The notes below the pieces were generated by a model. That model had not been told where the DNA came from, did not search any database, and worked only from the letters and a program-made list of their open reading frames with translations. From an uncultured Lachnospiraceae bacterium (GTDB lineage Bacteria > Bacillota > Clostridia > Lachnospirales > Lachnospiraceae): a stretch of DNA of 51,764 nucleotides. Of the stretch, positions 35,745 to 46,300 are shown piece by piece; the stretch's first letter is position 1, and each line of letters starts with the position of its first letter. The stretch is from assembly GCA_900317755.1 (NCBI GenBank), contig ONHZ01000038.1, positions 1 to 51,764 on the forward strand, read 5' to 3'. The position numbers were made by a program, and so were the translations under genes.

Positions 35745-37354
35745 TAATTTCAAAAAAGCAGGAAGCGATTGATTTTATATATTCGTCATATCTGAAGGCG
35801 GAGAAATATATTCCTTATGAAGAAAAGGATGCATTGAGACGGAGTCCGGATCTGCTCGCAGGTGAATTAAATGATGAGGCTTTTGGTGGAAGCACAAATG
35901 TCCTAGTGACAGGAAGCAAGGGAAAGGGATCGACTGCGAGATTCATTGCGGCACTTCTATCAGGTCTTATTGCTACAGATCATGCGACGGAAAATATCAA
36001 TTACGATAATATCCATCAGGTTTTCCAAAATAAAAATATAGAAAATAGTGGAGTGAGATGTAACAATACCGTCGGCCTAGTGACAAGTCCGGAGGTTCTG
36101 GATTTCTGTGACAGGATTCAGACAGTAGAGACAGTTTCTGATGCAGATGGAAAGACAAAAACTACATTTTCAAGAATTTCTGATGAAGATTTTGTAAGAG
36201 AAATTTCTGAAATTGCTCCTAAAATAAAAGAGATTGGTGCGGCGCTTCCAAAGAATAAATATGTAAGTCCTATTGGAATCGTGGCACTGGCTGCGCAAAG
36301 ATATTTTTCAAAAGAAAATCAAAAAAATGATTCTGATCAATTAAATGAACATCTTTTTTGTGATGAAAAACCTGATAATAAAGCATTTAAAAACAGCATA
36401 ACATACAAGGTCTTCGAGTGCGGCAAGGGCGCAAAATATGATGACACGAATAGAATCAAGCATGAGGTTTCAGTAGTTACTCCGATTTTTCTTGAACATA
36501 AGAGGGAACTTGGTGACACAATAGAAGAGATAGCTGAGGATAAAACCTGTATTGTCACAGATGATGTAAAGGCCTGTGTTTCCGGAAAACAGGAAGAATC
36601 CGTTGCAGAAATATTAGAGAAAAGATGCAGGGAAAAGCAGGCAGAATTCTATCTTTATGGCAGGGATTTTTCTGCAGAAAATATTAGAATCGTTGGTGGG
36701 AAAACAGTTTTTAATTTTGAATCGTATGCACCGGTTCAGATTAGATTAGATGGTATAGAAATTCCACTTTTAGGGGATTTTCAGGCTGAAAATGCAGCGA
36801 CCGCGATTGAGACTGTACTTGCAGCACAGCAATTGCATCTATTAAATGATCTGCCGTTTGGTGTGTTTTTCAGAGCAGACAAAATGAATTCTGCATTTGC
36901 ATCGGTGACATACCCTGGCAGGCTTGAGGTATTTAGAAAATCGCCGCTTGTCGTGATTGATAATACGATTAATCGTGCAAGTGCAGAAAATATTCGACAA
37001 ATTTTGATTGAACTGCTTCGGCAGACGCAGTCAAAGGGAGATTCCATAAATCAGCCAGATGAAAAATATTCACTTGTCCTTTCCATACCAAATGATAAAG
37101 ATTTTGTCGGCATTGCAGAGGTTTTTAAAGACATTGTAGATGAAATTTATCTGATGCCGCTTAAAAATCCACATTACAGAATTGATGCTGAAGCTGAAAA
37201 AGAAATATTGCAAACGAATTTTGCAGACGCGTCTGCAAAATGTAATATGATCAATGAAGATGAAATTTCTAATTATGTACATGAAACAAAGAAGCCTTTG
37301 CTGTTCTGCGGGGTGACTGCGATGGTGAAGGAAGTGCATGAAGTGTTGCAATAG
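35732..37354 (+). CDS. Divergent FolC/Mur-ligase family enzyme
   Basis: 540 residues. Mur ligase fold with P-loop TGSKGKGSTARF (60-71), a FolC-like block ECGKGAKYDDTNRI followed by TPIFLEHKRELGDTIEEIAEDK, GDFQAENAATAIE and PGRLEVF. FolC adds glutamate to folate by an ATP-made acyl phosphate. Here the usual DGAHN motif is DNTIN, losing the His, and the DHT of FolC reads EHK, so ordinary folate polyglutamylation is doubtful. With the overlapping RimK-like gene, it recalls cyanophycin synthetase, where ATP-grasp and Mur-ligase domains are fused; this analogy is inference. Start codon ATG 35732 lies inside the upstream gene. Confidence 0.8.
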   Translation: MSEVIISKKQEAIDFIYSSYLKAEKYIPYEEKDALRRSPDLLAGELNDEAFGGSTNVLVTGSKGKGSTARFIAALLSGLIATDHATENINYDNIHQVFQNKNIENSGVRCNNTVGLVTSPEVLDFCDRIQTVETVSDADGKTKTTFSRISDEDFVREISEIAPKIKEIGAALPKNKYVSPIGIVALAAQRYFSKENQKNDSDQLNEHLFCDEKPDNKAFKNSITYKVFECGKGAKYDDTNRIKHEVSVVTPIFLEHKRELGDTIEEIAEDKTCIVTDDVKACVSGKQEESVAEILEKRCREKQAEFYLYGRDFSAENIRIVGGKTVFNFESYAPVQIRLDGIEIPLLGDFQAENAATAIETVLAAQQLHLLNDLPFGVFFRADKMNSAFASVTYPGRLEVFRKSPLVVIDNTINRASAENIRQILIELLRQTQSKGDSINQPDEKYSLVLSIPNDKDFVGIAEVFKDIVDEIYLMPLKNPHYRIDAEAEKEILQTNFADASAKCNMINEDEISNYVHETKKPLLFCGVTAMVKEVHEVLQ

Positions 37355-37497
37355 ATAATAAATTCATTTCTGTTATTAAGAAAACGTTTTCTGATATTTA
37401 CACAAACTTTACTTGTAAATCAAAGGCTCATGTGCTACTCTTATACAGTAAAAGCCCTATTTTTGTTTGGGGGATAGATGTTAGGAGATGCATTTAA

Positions 37498-37698
37498 ATG
37501 ACAGGTACAGTTAAGTGGTTTTCAAGCCAGAAGGGTTACGGATTCATTACTGATGAGACAGGAAAGGATATTTTCGTACATTTTACTGGTCTCAATATGG
37601 AAGGCTTCAGAACCCTTAAAGACGGAGCAAAGGTTACTTTTGATGTAAAGGATGGAGATCGCGGACCTCAGGCAGTAAATGTGACAGTTGAAGAGTGA
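37498..37698 (+). CDS. csp: Cold-shock protein (CspA family)
   Basis: 66 residues, a single cold-shock domain that binds single-stranded RNA/DNA. RNP1 KGYGFIT and RNP2 DIFVHFT are both intact. The ribosome binding site is TAGGAG. The 143-base leader upstream is AT-rich, as in other cold-shock genes whose leaders sense temperature; I see no certain structure in it. Ended by a terminator. Confidence 0.97.
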   Translation: MTGTVKWFSSQKGYGFITDETGKDIFVHFTGLNMEGFRTLKDGAKVTFDVKDGDRGPQAVNVTVEE

Positions 37699-37726
37699 TT
37701 TTCAACAATCTTTACTTAGTCCATGG

Positions 37727-37757
37727 CGGTGTACTTAATGTACATCGTTTTTTATTT
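37727..37757 (+). terminator. Intrinsic terminator of csp
   Basis: Stem CGGTGTAC (37727-37734) / GTACATCG (37740-37747), loop TTAAT, then TTTTTTATTTT. Confidence 0.85.
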
Positions 37758-37794
37758 TAAAAAACTTTACATCTATGCTATTATGGCAATAATT

Positions 37795-38919
37795 ATGAAA
37801 AGAATTAATAAATTTTTATTTTCAATTATATTATTATTTTCTCTTTCACTCACATCCGGATGTGGGGATCTCATCACGGATACAGGTGATTATATTTCTG
37901 CAAATTTTGGCACGCCCGAGAAAATCGAGTCGGTTTCCACTGAAAAATATATCTACAGCAAGCTTGATGACACTGAGAAGGCAGTCTACGATGAAATGCT
38001 GAAGGCCTTCATGAATCACGATGAGAAAGCCACGATCGAGAATATTTCTGATGATGACCTGGAGGATGTCTTTTATGCTGTGCTTGCTGACTACGGTGGA
38101 ATTTTCTGGGTGAATGGCTACTCGTACAGAAGGTATGAGAAGGAGAATTCAAATATTATTCTCTTTCCTACATATGTTTATTCAAAGAGTGAAGAGGATG
38201 TTTACCAGAAGCAGATTGATGATGTGGTAAATGCATTCCTGGCGACGGTTCCAGCCGATGCTTCTGATTTTGTGAAATCAAAAATGGTGTATGAATACCT
38301 CATTACTAATGTGAGCTATGACCTGAATTCTACAGACAATCAGAATATTATTTCTGTTTTTCTGAATGGGGCTTCTGTCTGTCAGGGAATTGCGGATGCT
38401 GCGAATTATCTTTTCACAGAGATGAATATTCCATCAGCAATCATCCGCGGAACTGCAAATGGACAGTCGCATGCATGGAACATTGTGATGCTTGATGGAC
38501 AGTGGTATTTCTTTGATGCGACGTGGGGAAACAGTGAGTACCTGGATCCCGAGCTTGGAAACGGTGTCCGCTATATTAATTATGCCTATCTCAATACAAC
38601 ATCGGAGGAGATGGCATCGACGCATGTGGTTGACATGATGGTGGATATTCCGGCATGCACAGCAACCGCTGACAATTATTATGTGGCGGAAGGGCTGTAT
38701 TTCACATCATTTGATAAAAATGCGATGGGAAATGTATTTAAGAATGCGAAGGATCAGGGGATGAATTCTGCATCCGTGAAATGCGCAACGGCTGACATTT
38801 ATAATTATACAAAGCAGTATTTTCTGACTGATTTTGGAATTGCAAATTATATTCCGGGAATCAAAAAAATCAAATATAACGAGCGGCCGGATATATTGGT
38901 TATTACAATTTATTTTTGA
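37795..38919 (+). CDS. Transglutaminase-like lipoprotein
   Basis: 374 residues from ATG 37795 (MKRINKFLFSIILLFSLSL). Signal peptide with lipobox LTSGC, lipidated Cys23. The transglutaminase/protease-like core is at about 155-250, with the catalytic triad C196 (ASVCQGIADA), H226 (QSHAWNIV) and D241 (YFFDATWG). It is exposed on the outer face of the membrane and may cleave or crosslink peptides there; many bacterial members act as peptidases. A longer frame from 37723 runs through the csp terminator and is rejected. No SD is visible, only GCAATAATT. Confidence 0.88.
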   Translation: MKRINKFLFSIILLFSLSLTSGCGDLITDTGDYISANFGTPEKIESVSTEKYIYSKLDDTEKAVYDEMLKAFMNHDEKATIENISDDDLEDVFYAVLADYGGIFWVNGYSYRRYEKENSNIILFPTYVYSKSEEDVYQKQIDDVVNAFLATVPADASDFVKSKMVYEYLITNVSYDLNSTDNQNIISVFLNGASVCQGIADAANYLFTEMNIPSAIIRGTANGQSHAWNIVMLDGQWYFFDATWGNSEYLDPELGNGVRYINYAYLNTTSEEMASTHVVDMMVDIPACTATADNYYVAEGLYFTSFDKNAMGNVFKNAKDQGMNSASVKCATADIYNYTKQYFLTDFGIANYIPGIKKIKYNERPDILVITIYF

Positions 38920-39029
38920 TACTTATGTATGTAGGCTGTTATCGGAAATGATATTTAGTGGCACTTAGTTTCATTACATGGATAGGCAGCTTATTCTTAA
39001 TATTTATTTATGCGTAATAAAGAAAAACA

Positions 39030-39058
39030 TTGACTTAAAGTACTGTCGCACGTAAAAT
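39030..39058 (+). promoter_or_regulatory. Sigma-A promoter of thrH
   Basis: TTGACT (39030-39035), a 17-base spacer and TAAAAT (39053-39058), 60 bases before thrH. The rest of the 199-base gap shows nothing recognisable. Confidence 0.72.
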
Positions 39059-39118
39059 GTGATAAGTTTTGTTTATATTTAGCGTGCGTTGTTTAGGGCA
39101 CGATTTTAAGGAGAAGTT

Positions 39119-39718
39119 ATGGACATAGTTTGTTTGGATCTTGAAGGCGTATTAGTGCCGGAGATTTGGATTGCATTTTCAGAAGCTACAGGAATTCCTG
39201 AATTAAAGAAGACCACAAGGGATGAACCCGATTATGACAAGCTGATGAAGTACAGGATTGACATCCTTCACGAGCACAAGCTCGGACTCAAGGAAATCCA
39301 GGATACGATTGCTACGATAGATCCGCTTGATGGCGCAAAGGAATTTCTTGATGCGCTTCGTGCTGAGACACAGGTCATCATTATTTCTGATACATTCACA
39401 CAGTTTGCCGGACCTCTGATGAAGAAGCTCGGCTATCCGACGATTTTCTGTAACACGCTTGAGGTCGCTGATGATGGAACAATCACAGGCTTCAAGATGC
39501 GTGTCGAGAAGTCAAAGCTTGCAACCGTAAAGGCGCTTCAGAGCATCGGCTTTGAGACGATTGCTTCAGGTGATTCATTCAATGACCTTGGCATGATTCA
39601 GGCTTCAAAGGCTGGTTTCCTTTTCAGAACGACTGACCAGATTAAGAAGGATTATCCTGGCATTCCTGCTTTTGAGACCTATGATGATCTGAGGAAAGCT
39701 ATTGAGGGAGCACTGTAA
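39119..39718 (+). CDS. thrH: Phosphoserine phosphatase / homoserine phosphotransferase ThrH
   Basis: 199 residues, HAD superfamily. Motif I DLEGVLVPE (nucleophile and acid in DxE form, typical of ThrH rather than SerB), motif II IIISDTFTQFA, lysine in VEKSKLATV and motif III ASGDSFNDLGMIQAS. It dephosphorylates phosphoserine and can pass phosphate to homoserine. A single gene with AAGGAG upstream and its own promoter. Confidence 0.93.
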   Translation: MDIVCLDLEGVLVPEIWIAFSEATGIPELKKTTRDEPDYDKLMKYRIDILHEHKLGLKEIQDTIATIDPLDGAKEFLDALRAETQVIIISDTFTQFAGPLMKKLGYPTIFCNTLEVADDGTITGFKMRVEKSKLATVKALQSIGFETIASGDSFNDLGMIQASKAGFLFRTTDQIKKDYPGIPAFETYDDLRKAIEGAL

Positions 39719-39821
39719 ATTACTGATTGATTTTCAGCTGCAGGAAAAATCCTTGCGATATGTTCTTAATGATGTTACAGTGATATCGCTGTTTCATAAT
39801 AAGACAGCAAAATAGAATAAT

Positions 39822-39910
39822 ACAACGGGAGCAATTGCTGAGAGGTGTGAGTATATTTTGGAAACCCGCACGACCGTAAACCTGATTTGGGTAATGCCAA
39901 CGTAGGGATG
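39822..39910 (+). ncRNA. TPP riboswitch (THI element)
   Basis: It contains the conserved GCTGAGA (39837-39844 region), the CCTGATTTGGGTAATGCCAA block and CGTAGGGA, in the right order and spacing for the thiamine pyrophosphate aptamer. It controls the thiE-thiD-thiC genes. The 3' end of the aptamer (GTAGGGATG) can pair with CATCTCTAC of the terminator below, a plausible antiterminator. Confidence 0.95.
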
Positions 39911-39924
39911 ATAAAAGATTTTAT

Positions 39925-39958
39925 GCACATCTCTACAATTGGAGATGTGCTTTTATTA
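39925..39958 (+). terminator. Riboswitch-controlled terminator
   Basis: Perfect 9-bp stem GCACATCTC (39925-39933) / GAGATGTGC (39942-39950), followed by TTTTATTA. Formed when TPP is bound, it would stop transcription before thiE. Confidence 0.88.
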
Positions 39959-40026
39959 TATAAAAAAGGTTCTTTAATAATTACAGGATATATTGTTCTG
40001 AAATTATTATTTGGAAATGTATCGGT

Positions 40027-40656
40027 ATGAATAAAGATTTTTTGAGATTATATGCTGTCAGCGATTCTCGGTGGCTGAATGGAAGGACAATTGAAGAGGT
40101 AGTGCAGGAAGCAATCGAGGGCGGCATCACGATGCTGCAGCTTCGGGATAAAAATTCTACGGAAGATGAAATAATATCTGATGCAGAAAAACTTCTTCCT
40201 ATTTGTAAGAAAGCTGGCATTCCACTAATAATAAATGATTATCCTGAGATTGCGAAAAAATGCGGGGCAGATGGCGTGCATTTAGGACTTTCTGATGGCT
40301 CGATTGAAAATGCAAGAAAGCTTCTTGGAGATCATGCAATTATTGGTGCTACGGCACATAATCTCGAAGAGGCAAAAAGTGCAGAAAAAGCAGGTGCTGA
40401 TTACCTGGGTGTCGGAGCAGCTTTCGGAAGCAGCACGAAAAAGAATGCGTCGAATTTTAATATAGAAGATTACCTTGAGATTACTTCGAATGTTAGCATT
40501 CCAGTAGTCGCAATCGGAGGAATTAATTCTGATAATATTTCAAAACTGAATGGCTTCGGGCTTGCCGGAGTCGCAGTGGTTTCAGCAATATTCGATTCTG
40601 ATGATGTGAAGAAATCAGCAGAAAAAATGAGACGGCTTGCGGAGAAATTAGTATGA
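40027..40656 (+). CDS. thiE: Thiamine-phosphate synthase
   Basis: 209 residues, TIM barrel. It joins hydroxymethylpyrimidine pyrophosphate and the thiazole phosphate to give thiamine phosphate. Seen: MLQLRDKN (pyrophosphate binding), LIINDYPEIAKKCGADGVHLG, GATAHNLEEA, ADYLGVGAAFGSSTK and VVAIGGI. First gene after the TPP riboswitch. Its stop overlaps the thiD start (ATGA). Confidence 0.95.
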   Translation: MNKDFLRLYAVSDSRWLNGRTIEEVVQEAIEGGITMLQLRDKNSTEDEIISDAEKLLPICKKAGIPLIINDYPEIAKKCGADGVHLGLSDGSIENARKLLGDHAIIGATAHNLEEAKSAEKAGADYLGVGAAFGSSTKKNASNFNIEDYLEITSNVSIPVVAIGGINSDNISKLNGFGLAGVAVVSAIFDSDDVKKSAEKMRRLAEKLV

Positions 40657-41438
40657 AGACGGCACTTACAATTGCAGGAAGCGATACCTGCGCCGGGGCT
40701 GGAATACAGGCAGATCTAAAAACCTTTTCAGCAAATGGAGTATACGGGCAGACAGTCATCACGGCACTTACTGCACAAAACACAATGGGCGTAAATGATG
40801 TCTTAGAAGTTCCGGATGATTTCTTTCGGGAAGAGATAGATGCAGTCTGTTCGGACATTTTCCCTGATGCGGTGAAAATTGGGATGGTCGAGTCGTCAGC
40901 AAAGATCAGAATTATTTTTGAAGGAATTGAGAAGTACAATTTAATGCATATCGTTCTTGATCCGCTGATGATAAGCACCTCGGGACATAAGCTTCTTCAG
41001 GATGAGGCGGTTGGCACTTTGACAGAAATGCTCTTTCAGAAGGCCGAGCTCATCACACCGAATATTCCGGAAGCAGAGGAGCTAGTAAAGGACTCGATAG
41101 ATTCGGAAGAAAAAATGCGCTTTGCAGCAAAGGCGCTGTCGCAAAAATATCACACGAATGTCCTCATCAAGGGCGGACATTTTGATGGTGATCCGATTGA
41201 TGTACTGCATGAAAAGAATGGAGAAATGCATGTCTTTTACGGAAAGCGGATAGAAAATAAAGATACGCACGGCACAGGATGCGTGCTCTCGAGTGCGATT
41301 GCAGCTAATCTTTCCAAAGGATTTTCACTTTACGAAGCTGTCTCAAGAGCGCGGGAATTTCTGCAAGGTGCGATTCAGGCTGGACTGCATCTTGGACATG
41401 GACACGGACCAATGGATTTATTTTATGAAGGAGAATAA
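40653..41438 (+). CDS. thiD: Hydroxymethylpyrimidine/phosphomethylpyrimidine kinase
   Basis: 261 residues, ribokinase fold. It phosphorylates HMP twice to HMP-PP, the substrate of ThiE. Seen: [17 protein letters not shown] at the N-terminus, [11 protein letters not shown] and the catalytic [17 protein letters not shown]. It overlaps thiE by four bases and is followed by thiC after one base. Confidence 0.95.
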   Translation: MKTALTIAGSDTCAGAGIQADLKTFSANGVYGQTVITALTAQNTMGVNDVLEVPDDFFREEIDAVCSDIFPDAVKIGMVESSAKIRIIFEGIEKYNLMHIVLDPLMISTSGHKLLQDEAVGTLTEMLFQKAELITPNIPEAEELVKDSIDSEEKMRFAAKALSQKYHTNVLIKGGHFDGDPIDVLHEKNGEMHVFYGKRIENKDTHGTGCVLSSAIAANLSKGFSLYEAVSRAREFLQGAIQAGLHLGHGHGPMDLFYEGE

Positions 41439-41439
41439 T

Positions 41440-42753
41440 ATGTCAGAAGAATACACAACACAGATGGAAGCCGCCAGGCACGGCGTCATTACAGAAGAAA
41501 TGAAAGTGGCTTCAGAGAAGGAGCATATTTCTGCTGAGGAGCTGAGGGCGATGGTTGCAGATGGCACTGCAGTCATTCCTGCAAACCATGCGCACAAGTC
41601 GCTTGACCCTGTTGCAATCGGCTCAAAGCTTTCTACAAAGATTAATGTCAATCTTGGTGTCAGCCGTGATGTCAAGGACTATGACGAAGAGATGAAGAAG
41701 GTCATGGAGGCCGTCAATCTTGGCGCACATGCGATCATGGATCTTTCAAGCCATGGCAATACCGAACCATTCAGGAAGAAGCTCACGAGCGAGTGCCCGG
41801 TTATGATTGGAACAGTTCCGGTTTATGATGCAGTCATTCATTATCAGAGAGATCTCGATACATTAACCGCAGAAGACTTCATCGATGTCGTAAGGCTTCA
41901 TGCCGAAAACGGTGTTGATTTCGTTACGCTTCACTGCGGAATCACGAAGAAGACGATAGAAGAAGTCAGAGCTGGAAAGAGAAAGATGAATCTTGTCTCA
42001 AGAGGCGGCTCGCTTATTTTCGCATGGATGTCAATGACAGGAGAGGACAATCCTTTCTATACGCATTATGATGAGATTCTTGAAATCTGCCGAGAGCATG
42101 ACGTCACGATTTCTCTCGGTGATGCCTGCCGTCCTGGCTGCCTTCATGATGCGACGGATTCCACACAGATTGGCGAATTACTTCGTCTCGGCGAGCTCAC
42201 GGAAAGAGCCCACGCACGGGATGTACAGGTCATGGTCGAAGGCCCCGGACATGTGCCGATGAATGAGATTGCTGCAAATATGGTTCTTGAGCAGAAGATC
42301 TGCCATGGTGCCCCTTTCTATGTACTTGGACCCCTTGTCACAGATATTGCTCCTGGCTATGATCATATTACTGCTGCAATCGGTGGAGCCATTGCAGCAA
42401 TGAACGGTGCAGCCTTCCTTTGCTATGTGACACCTGCAGAGCATCTCGCACTTCCAAATGTCGACGACGTAAGAGAGGGCATTATCGCTTCAAGAATTGC
42501 CGCTCACGCCGCCGACATTGCAAAGGGAATTCCAGGTGCGATGGATGCAGACAACCGCATGGCAGATGCCAGACGCGCACTTGACTGGGATGCCCAGTTC
42601 AAGGAAGCCATGGATTCTGAAACGGCAAAGAGGATTCGTGACGAGAGAGCACCTGAGGATGACCACAGCGACACCTGCTCGATGTGCGGAAAATTCTGTG
42701 CAGTGAGGAGTATTAATAAAGCACTCGCCGGAGAGAAGATTGATATTCTCTGA
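41440..42753 (+). CDS. thiC: Phosphomethylpyrimidine synthase
   Basis: 437 residues from ATG 41440 (GAAGGAG upstream). A longer frame from 41293 lies inside thiD and is rejected. A radical SAM enzyme that rearranges aminoimidazole ribotide to HMP phosphate. The C-terminal cluster motif C-x2-C-x4-C is intact ([11 protein letters not shown]). Short form without the extra N-terminal domain of the proteobacterial enzyme, as in other Clostridia. The operon makes and activates the pyrimidine half only; no thiazole genes or thiM are in this window. Confidence 0.97.
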   Translation: MSEEYTTQMEAARHGVITEEMKVASEKEHISAEELRAMVADGTAVIPANHAHKSLDPVAIGSKLSTKINVNLGVSRDVKDYDEEMKKVMEAVNLGAHAIMDLSSHGNTEPFRKKLTSECPVMIGTVPVYDAVIHYQRDLDTLTAEDFIDVVRLHAENGVDFVTLHCGITKKTIEEVRAGKRKMNLVSRGGSLIFAWMSMTGEDNPFYTHYDEILEICREHDVTISLGDACRPGCLHDATDSTQIGELLRLGELTERAHARDVQVMVEGPGHVPMNEIAANMVLEQKICHGAPFYVLGPLVTDIAPGYDHITAAIGGAIAAMNGAAFLCYVTPAEHLALPNVDDVREGIIASRIAAHAADIAKGIPGAMDADNRMADARRALDWDAQFKEAMDSETAKRIRDERAPEDDHSDTCSMCGKFCAVRSINKALAGEKIDIL

Positions 42754-42769
42754 TGCTATAGAAATTATT

Positions 42770-42799
42770 ATCACCTATACATTTAAATGTATAGGTGAT
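42770..42799. promoter_or_regulatory. Perfect 30-nt palindrome between thiC and nitroreductase
   Basis: ATCACCTATACATTT followed at once by its exact complement. It has no loop and no U-run on the + side, so it is not a typical terminator. It could be an operator for the nitroreductase gene 83 bases downstream or a weak bidirectional transcript end. Confidence 0.6.
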
Positions 42800-42882
42800 T
42801 AATGCCTTATTTTGAATTTTGTATTTAGAAATATACATTTGTTGGTTGGCAGTAGAATATTGAAATAGAAGAGGGTAAAATT

Positions 42883-43398
42883 ATGGAATTCACAGAAGTA
42901 ATAAAGAATCGTTATTCATGCAAAAATTTTGACAGCACTAAGCAGGTCGAAGAGGATAAGCTTCAGGCAATTCTTGAAGCAGGTCGTGTAGCCCCGACTG
43001 CGAAAAATCTTCAGGAGCAGAAAATTTATGTTGTTGAGTCGCCTGAAAATATTGCAAAAATCGACAAGGTAACGCCATGCAGATATGGTGCAAATACAGT
43101 GCTTGTAGTTGCTTTCAATAAAGATGATGTATACACGTATCCTGGCGAGACACAGGACTCCGGAATGGAGGATGCGACAATCGTTGCGACGCACATGATT
43201 CTTGCTGCATACAACGCAGGTGTTGACTCCTGCTGGGTGAACCGCTTTGACCCGGTTGCCCTTGCAAAGGATTTAGGCCTTCCGGAAAATGAAAAGATTC
43301 TGATGCTCATGGATTTAGGCTATGCAGCTGAAAATGCAAAGCCGCTTCCGAATCACTTCAGCAGGAAGGACTTAAGCGAGACGGTTAAGAGAATTTAA
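42883..43398 (+). CDS. Nitroreductase-family flavoprotein
   Basis: 171 residues. FMN-dependent NAD(P)H oxidoreductase fold: IKNRYSCKNFDSTKQVEEDKL (FMN phosphate contact), EAGRVAPTAKNLQEQKIYVV, the MILAAYNAGVDSCWVN segment and LMDLGYAAENAKPLP near the end. It probably reduces quinones or nitro compounds; the physiological substrate is unknown. GAGGG is the RBS. The helicase gene starts two bases after its stop, so the two are probably one transcript. Confidence 0.92.
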   Translation: MEFTEVIKNRYSCKNFDSTKQVEEDKLQAILEAGRVAPTAKNLQEQKIYVVESPENIAKIDKVTPCRYGANTVLVVAFNKDDVYTYPGETQDSGMEDATIVATHMILAAYNAGVDSCWVNRFDPVALAKDLGLPENEKILMLMDLGYAAENAKPLPNHFSRKDLSETVKRI

Positions 43399-43399
43399 C

Positions 43400-46300
43400 A
43401 TGCCAGCAAATAACGATACTGATGAGATAAAAAAATATGAACAATACCAGAAGTCTCTGGACAGTCTCGAGGGCGATGCGCTTCTTGATGCCATCAACAA
43501 TATGGCAGAGGAAGAAGTTGTAGGCATTGATGAATCTGATGAGTATTCTGATACAGATAAGAATGATGTCTTGCAAAAGATTTCAGATACCCCTGTTATA
43601 GATGTTGACGATTACAGGGAGATAAATTCTGAGCTGGAACAGACTGAAGAGAATGCTGCAGAAGAAAGATCTGAAACAGAAAATAATATGCAGGAAGAAA
43701 AACTTGCTTCTCATGAAAATGCCCTCCAGACACTTATAAAGGAAAATGTCAGTGACGACGATGAAGATGACGAAGATTTTGTCGTCGACAATTATCATTA
43801 TTATGACACAGCAGCAATATTAAAGAATTCTGATATTTCAAATGAGAAGATGAGGGAGGCAGAAGCAAAATTTTTTGCAGATCCTTCCAGGGCACCATAT
43901 ATTTCTGATATTGATACTGGGTACCTGCAGGATGAAGATGACTCTGTTGAGCCAGGCGGCGAAGCCTGGGTGTTTGCCTATGACGGCAGCTGGAAGGTAC
44001 GTCTCACATACATGAAGGACCAGATTATCAGGTCATACTGCACGAGCTGCTACTATACGAGACCGGATCAAGCTTCAAGTTTTTTCCATGAGCCATGTGT
44101 GCATGAAGTTGCAGCCATCATGCTTCTCACATCCTATCTGAATGACAGGGATATGACAGATACGACTGACCATTCTGCTGACGTCTTTCTTCAGAATGCA
44201 TTAAATGGAAAGGCATCTCAGAAAAATTTTTCGGTTGATGAGGCACCAGATGCTGAACCGCTTCATATTGAGGCGCATCTTGAAACACCCCGCGATGAGA
44301 GCAGGATATTCGTTTCGTTTTCCATTGGCTCCTCAAAAATGTATAAGGTGAAGAGCCTGGTTTCCCTCATCAATGGCTTCAGAAATAAAGAGACACAGAG
44401 CTTTGGAAAAAATACGGAGCTCACTCTCTCTGAAGATTTATTAGATGAAAAATCAAAAAATTGGTATGAATTTCTTTGTGATGAATATGATTCCTTTAAT
44501 GAGATGCGAAACCGTTTCCGCAGCACGGAAGACCTCAAATATGGGTATTATTCTGCAGTTGACGAATTAAAATTTCCAAACACCCTGGTGCTTGACAGCA
44601 GCAGGTGGGACAGGTTTTTTGAGCTGCAGCAGGGCACGCCGCTCGATTATACGAAGAGGGATGCTTCACAAAACACAAAAACAAACATGGATCTTCTTGA
44701 TGGAAAGCTTGACCTGACATTAAAAATTGAGCCGCTTACAACTGAAGAAAATGGCAGGCGGATTTTTGAGGGCGTCAGCGTTACAAGCGAGCCTACGAGG
44801 CTTTTCAGGGGAAAAAATTATTTTTACCAGATGACGGATAATGCGATCATCCGCGTGTCAGGAGAGAACAGCAAAATCACGAATGCACTCTGCGATTCCT
44901 GCGGCGAGAATGGGATTCATCTCAATTTTGGCCGCACGAGCATAAATATCTTCTGGCACAGTGTGCTCCCTGAGCTTCAAAAGGTGGCTAATGTTGTCAT
45001 CACTGAGCAGGACTATATCGAGAAATATATCGTGCCAGATCCAGAGTTTCATTTCTATCTGGATGAGCAGGATTCTGTTGTCTATGGTCAGGCAGAAGCA
45101 TCCTATGGCGGGGCAAGGTTTTCGCTCGGTGAATGGGATCCGCAGAATCTATCTCCTGTAAAAGAAGGCTTCAGGAAGAGAAGCAATGAAGAATATATCT
45201 ATCAAAGATTCATAAGCTACCTTCCGAATTATGATATTGATCATCATATTTTCTTCTGCCACTTCGATGATGATGCGATGTATGCGCTTCTTGACCACGG
45301 CCTGAGGGAGCTGATGTCTCTTGGTGAAGTGCAGGTCACGGATAATTTCAAGAGGCTTCGTATCAGGAACACTGTTCCTATGCGTGTCGGTGTCAGCGTC
45401 AAGTCCGGCATCATGGATCTTTCGATTTCTTCTGAGGGCATGAGCCAGGAGGAGCTTGAGAACATCCTCTATGCATACAAAAATAAGAGTCATTACTACC
45501 GGCTGAAGAATGGCGATTTCTTAAAGCTCGATGATAATCCGACAGTCGATTCACTCGAGCAGATGATGACGGAACTTCAGATTCAGCTGAAGGATTTTGT
45601 CAAGGGAAAGATGTCGGTTCCGGCGTACAGGGCGCTTTATCTTGAGCATATGTTAAGCTCTATGGACGACGTCTATGCAAACCGTGACAGTCATTTCAGG
45701 GCATTAGTGCGTGCGTTCAAATCTGTGGAGGATTCGGATTATGATGTTCCGGCTGCTTTGAATGCCAGCCTCAGAAAATATCAGGAGGAAGGCTACGAGT
45801 GGCTTCGCACGCTTGACCAGTGGAATTTTGGCGGCATCTTAGCAGACGAGATGGGACTTGGTAAGACATTGCAGGTTATCACGATGATACTATCTATTAA
45901 GGAGAGTGAAGCACAATCTTCTGGTGAATCAGAATCTCAAAGTGTTTCCACAAATGGTACCGCATTACCTGATGCATCGAAAACAGGTACTGATATTTCA
46001 GTAGTGGAAACGCAACCAGCAGAAAAGATTTCTGAAACCTCACTGATCATCTGTCCAGCCTCCCTTGTCTACAATTGGGGCGAGGAAATAAAGAAGTTCG
46101 CACCATCGCTACATTATGTCCTGATCACAGGACCCGCAGCGGACAGGGAAGAGATTATTTCCCATGTTGAGGAGTATGATGTCGCTGTCACATCCTATGA
46201 TTTTCTGAGGAAGGATGTGAATCTTTACGAAGGACATTCCTTTCGGTTTGCAATCGCAGACGAAGCGCAGAATATGAAAAACTATATGACTGCCACAGCG

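Noticed and set aside
40027-42753. A complete thiamine pathway
   Set aside because: Only thiE, thiD and thiC are present; no thiazole-branch genes or thiM are visible in this window.
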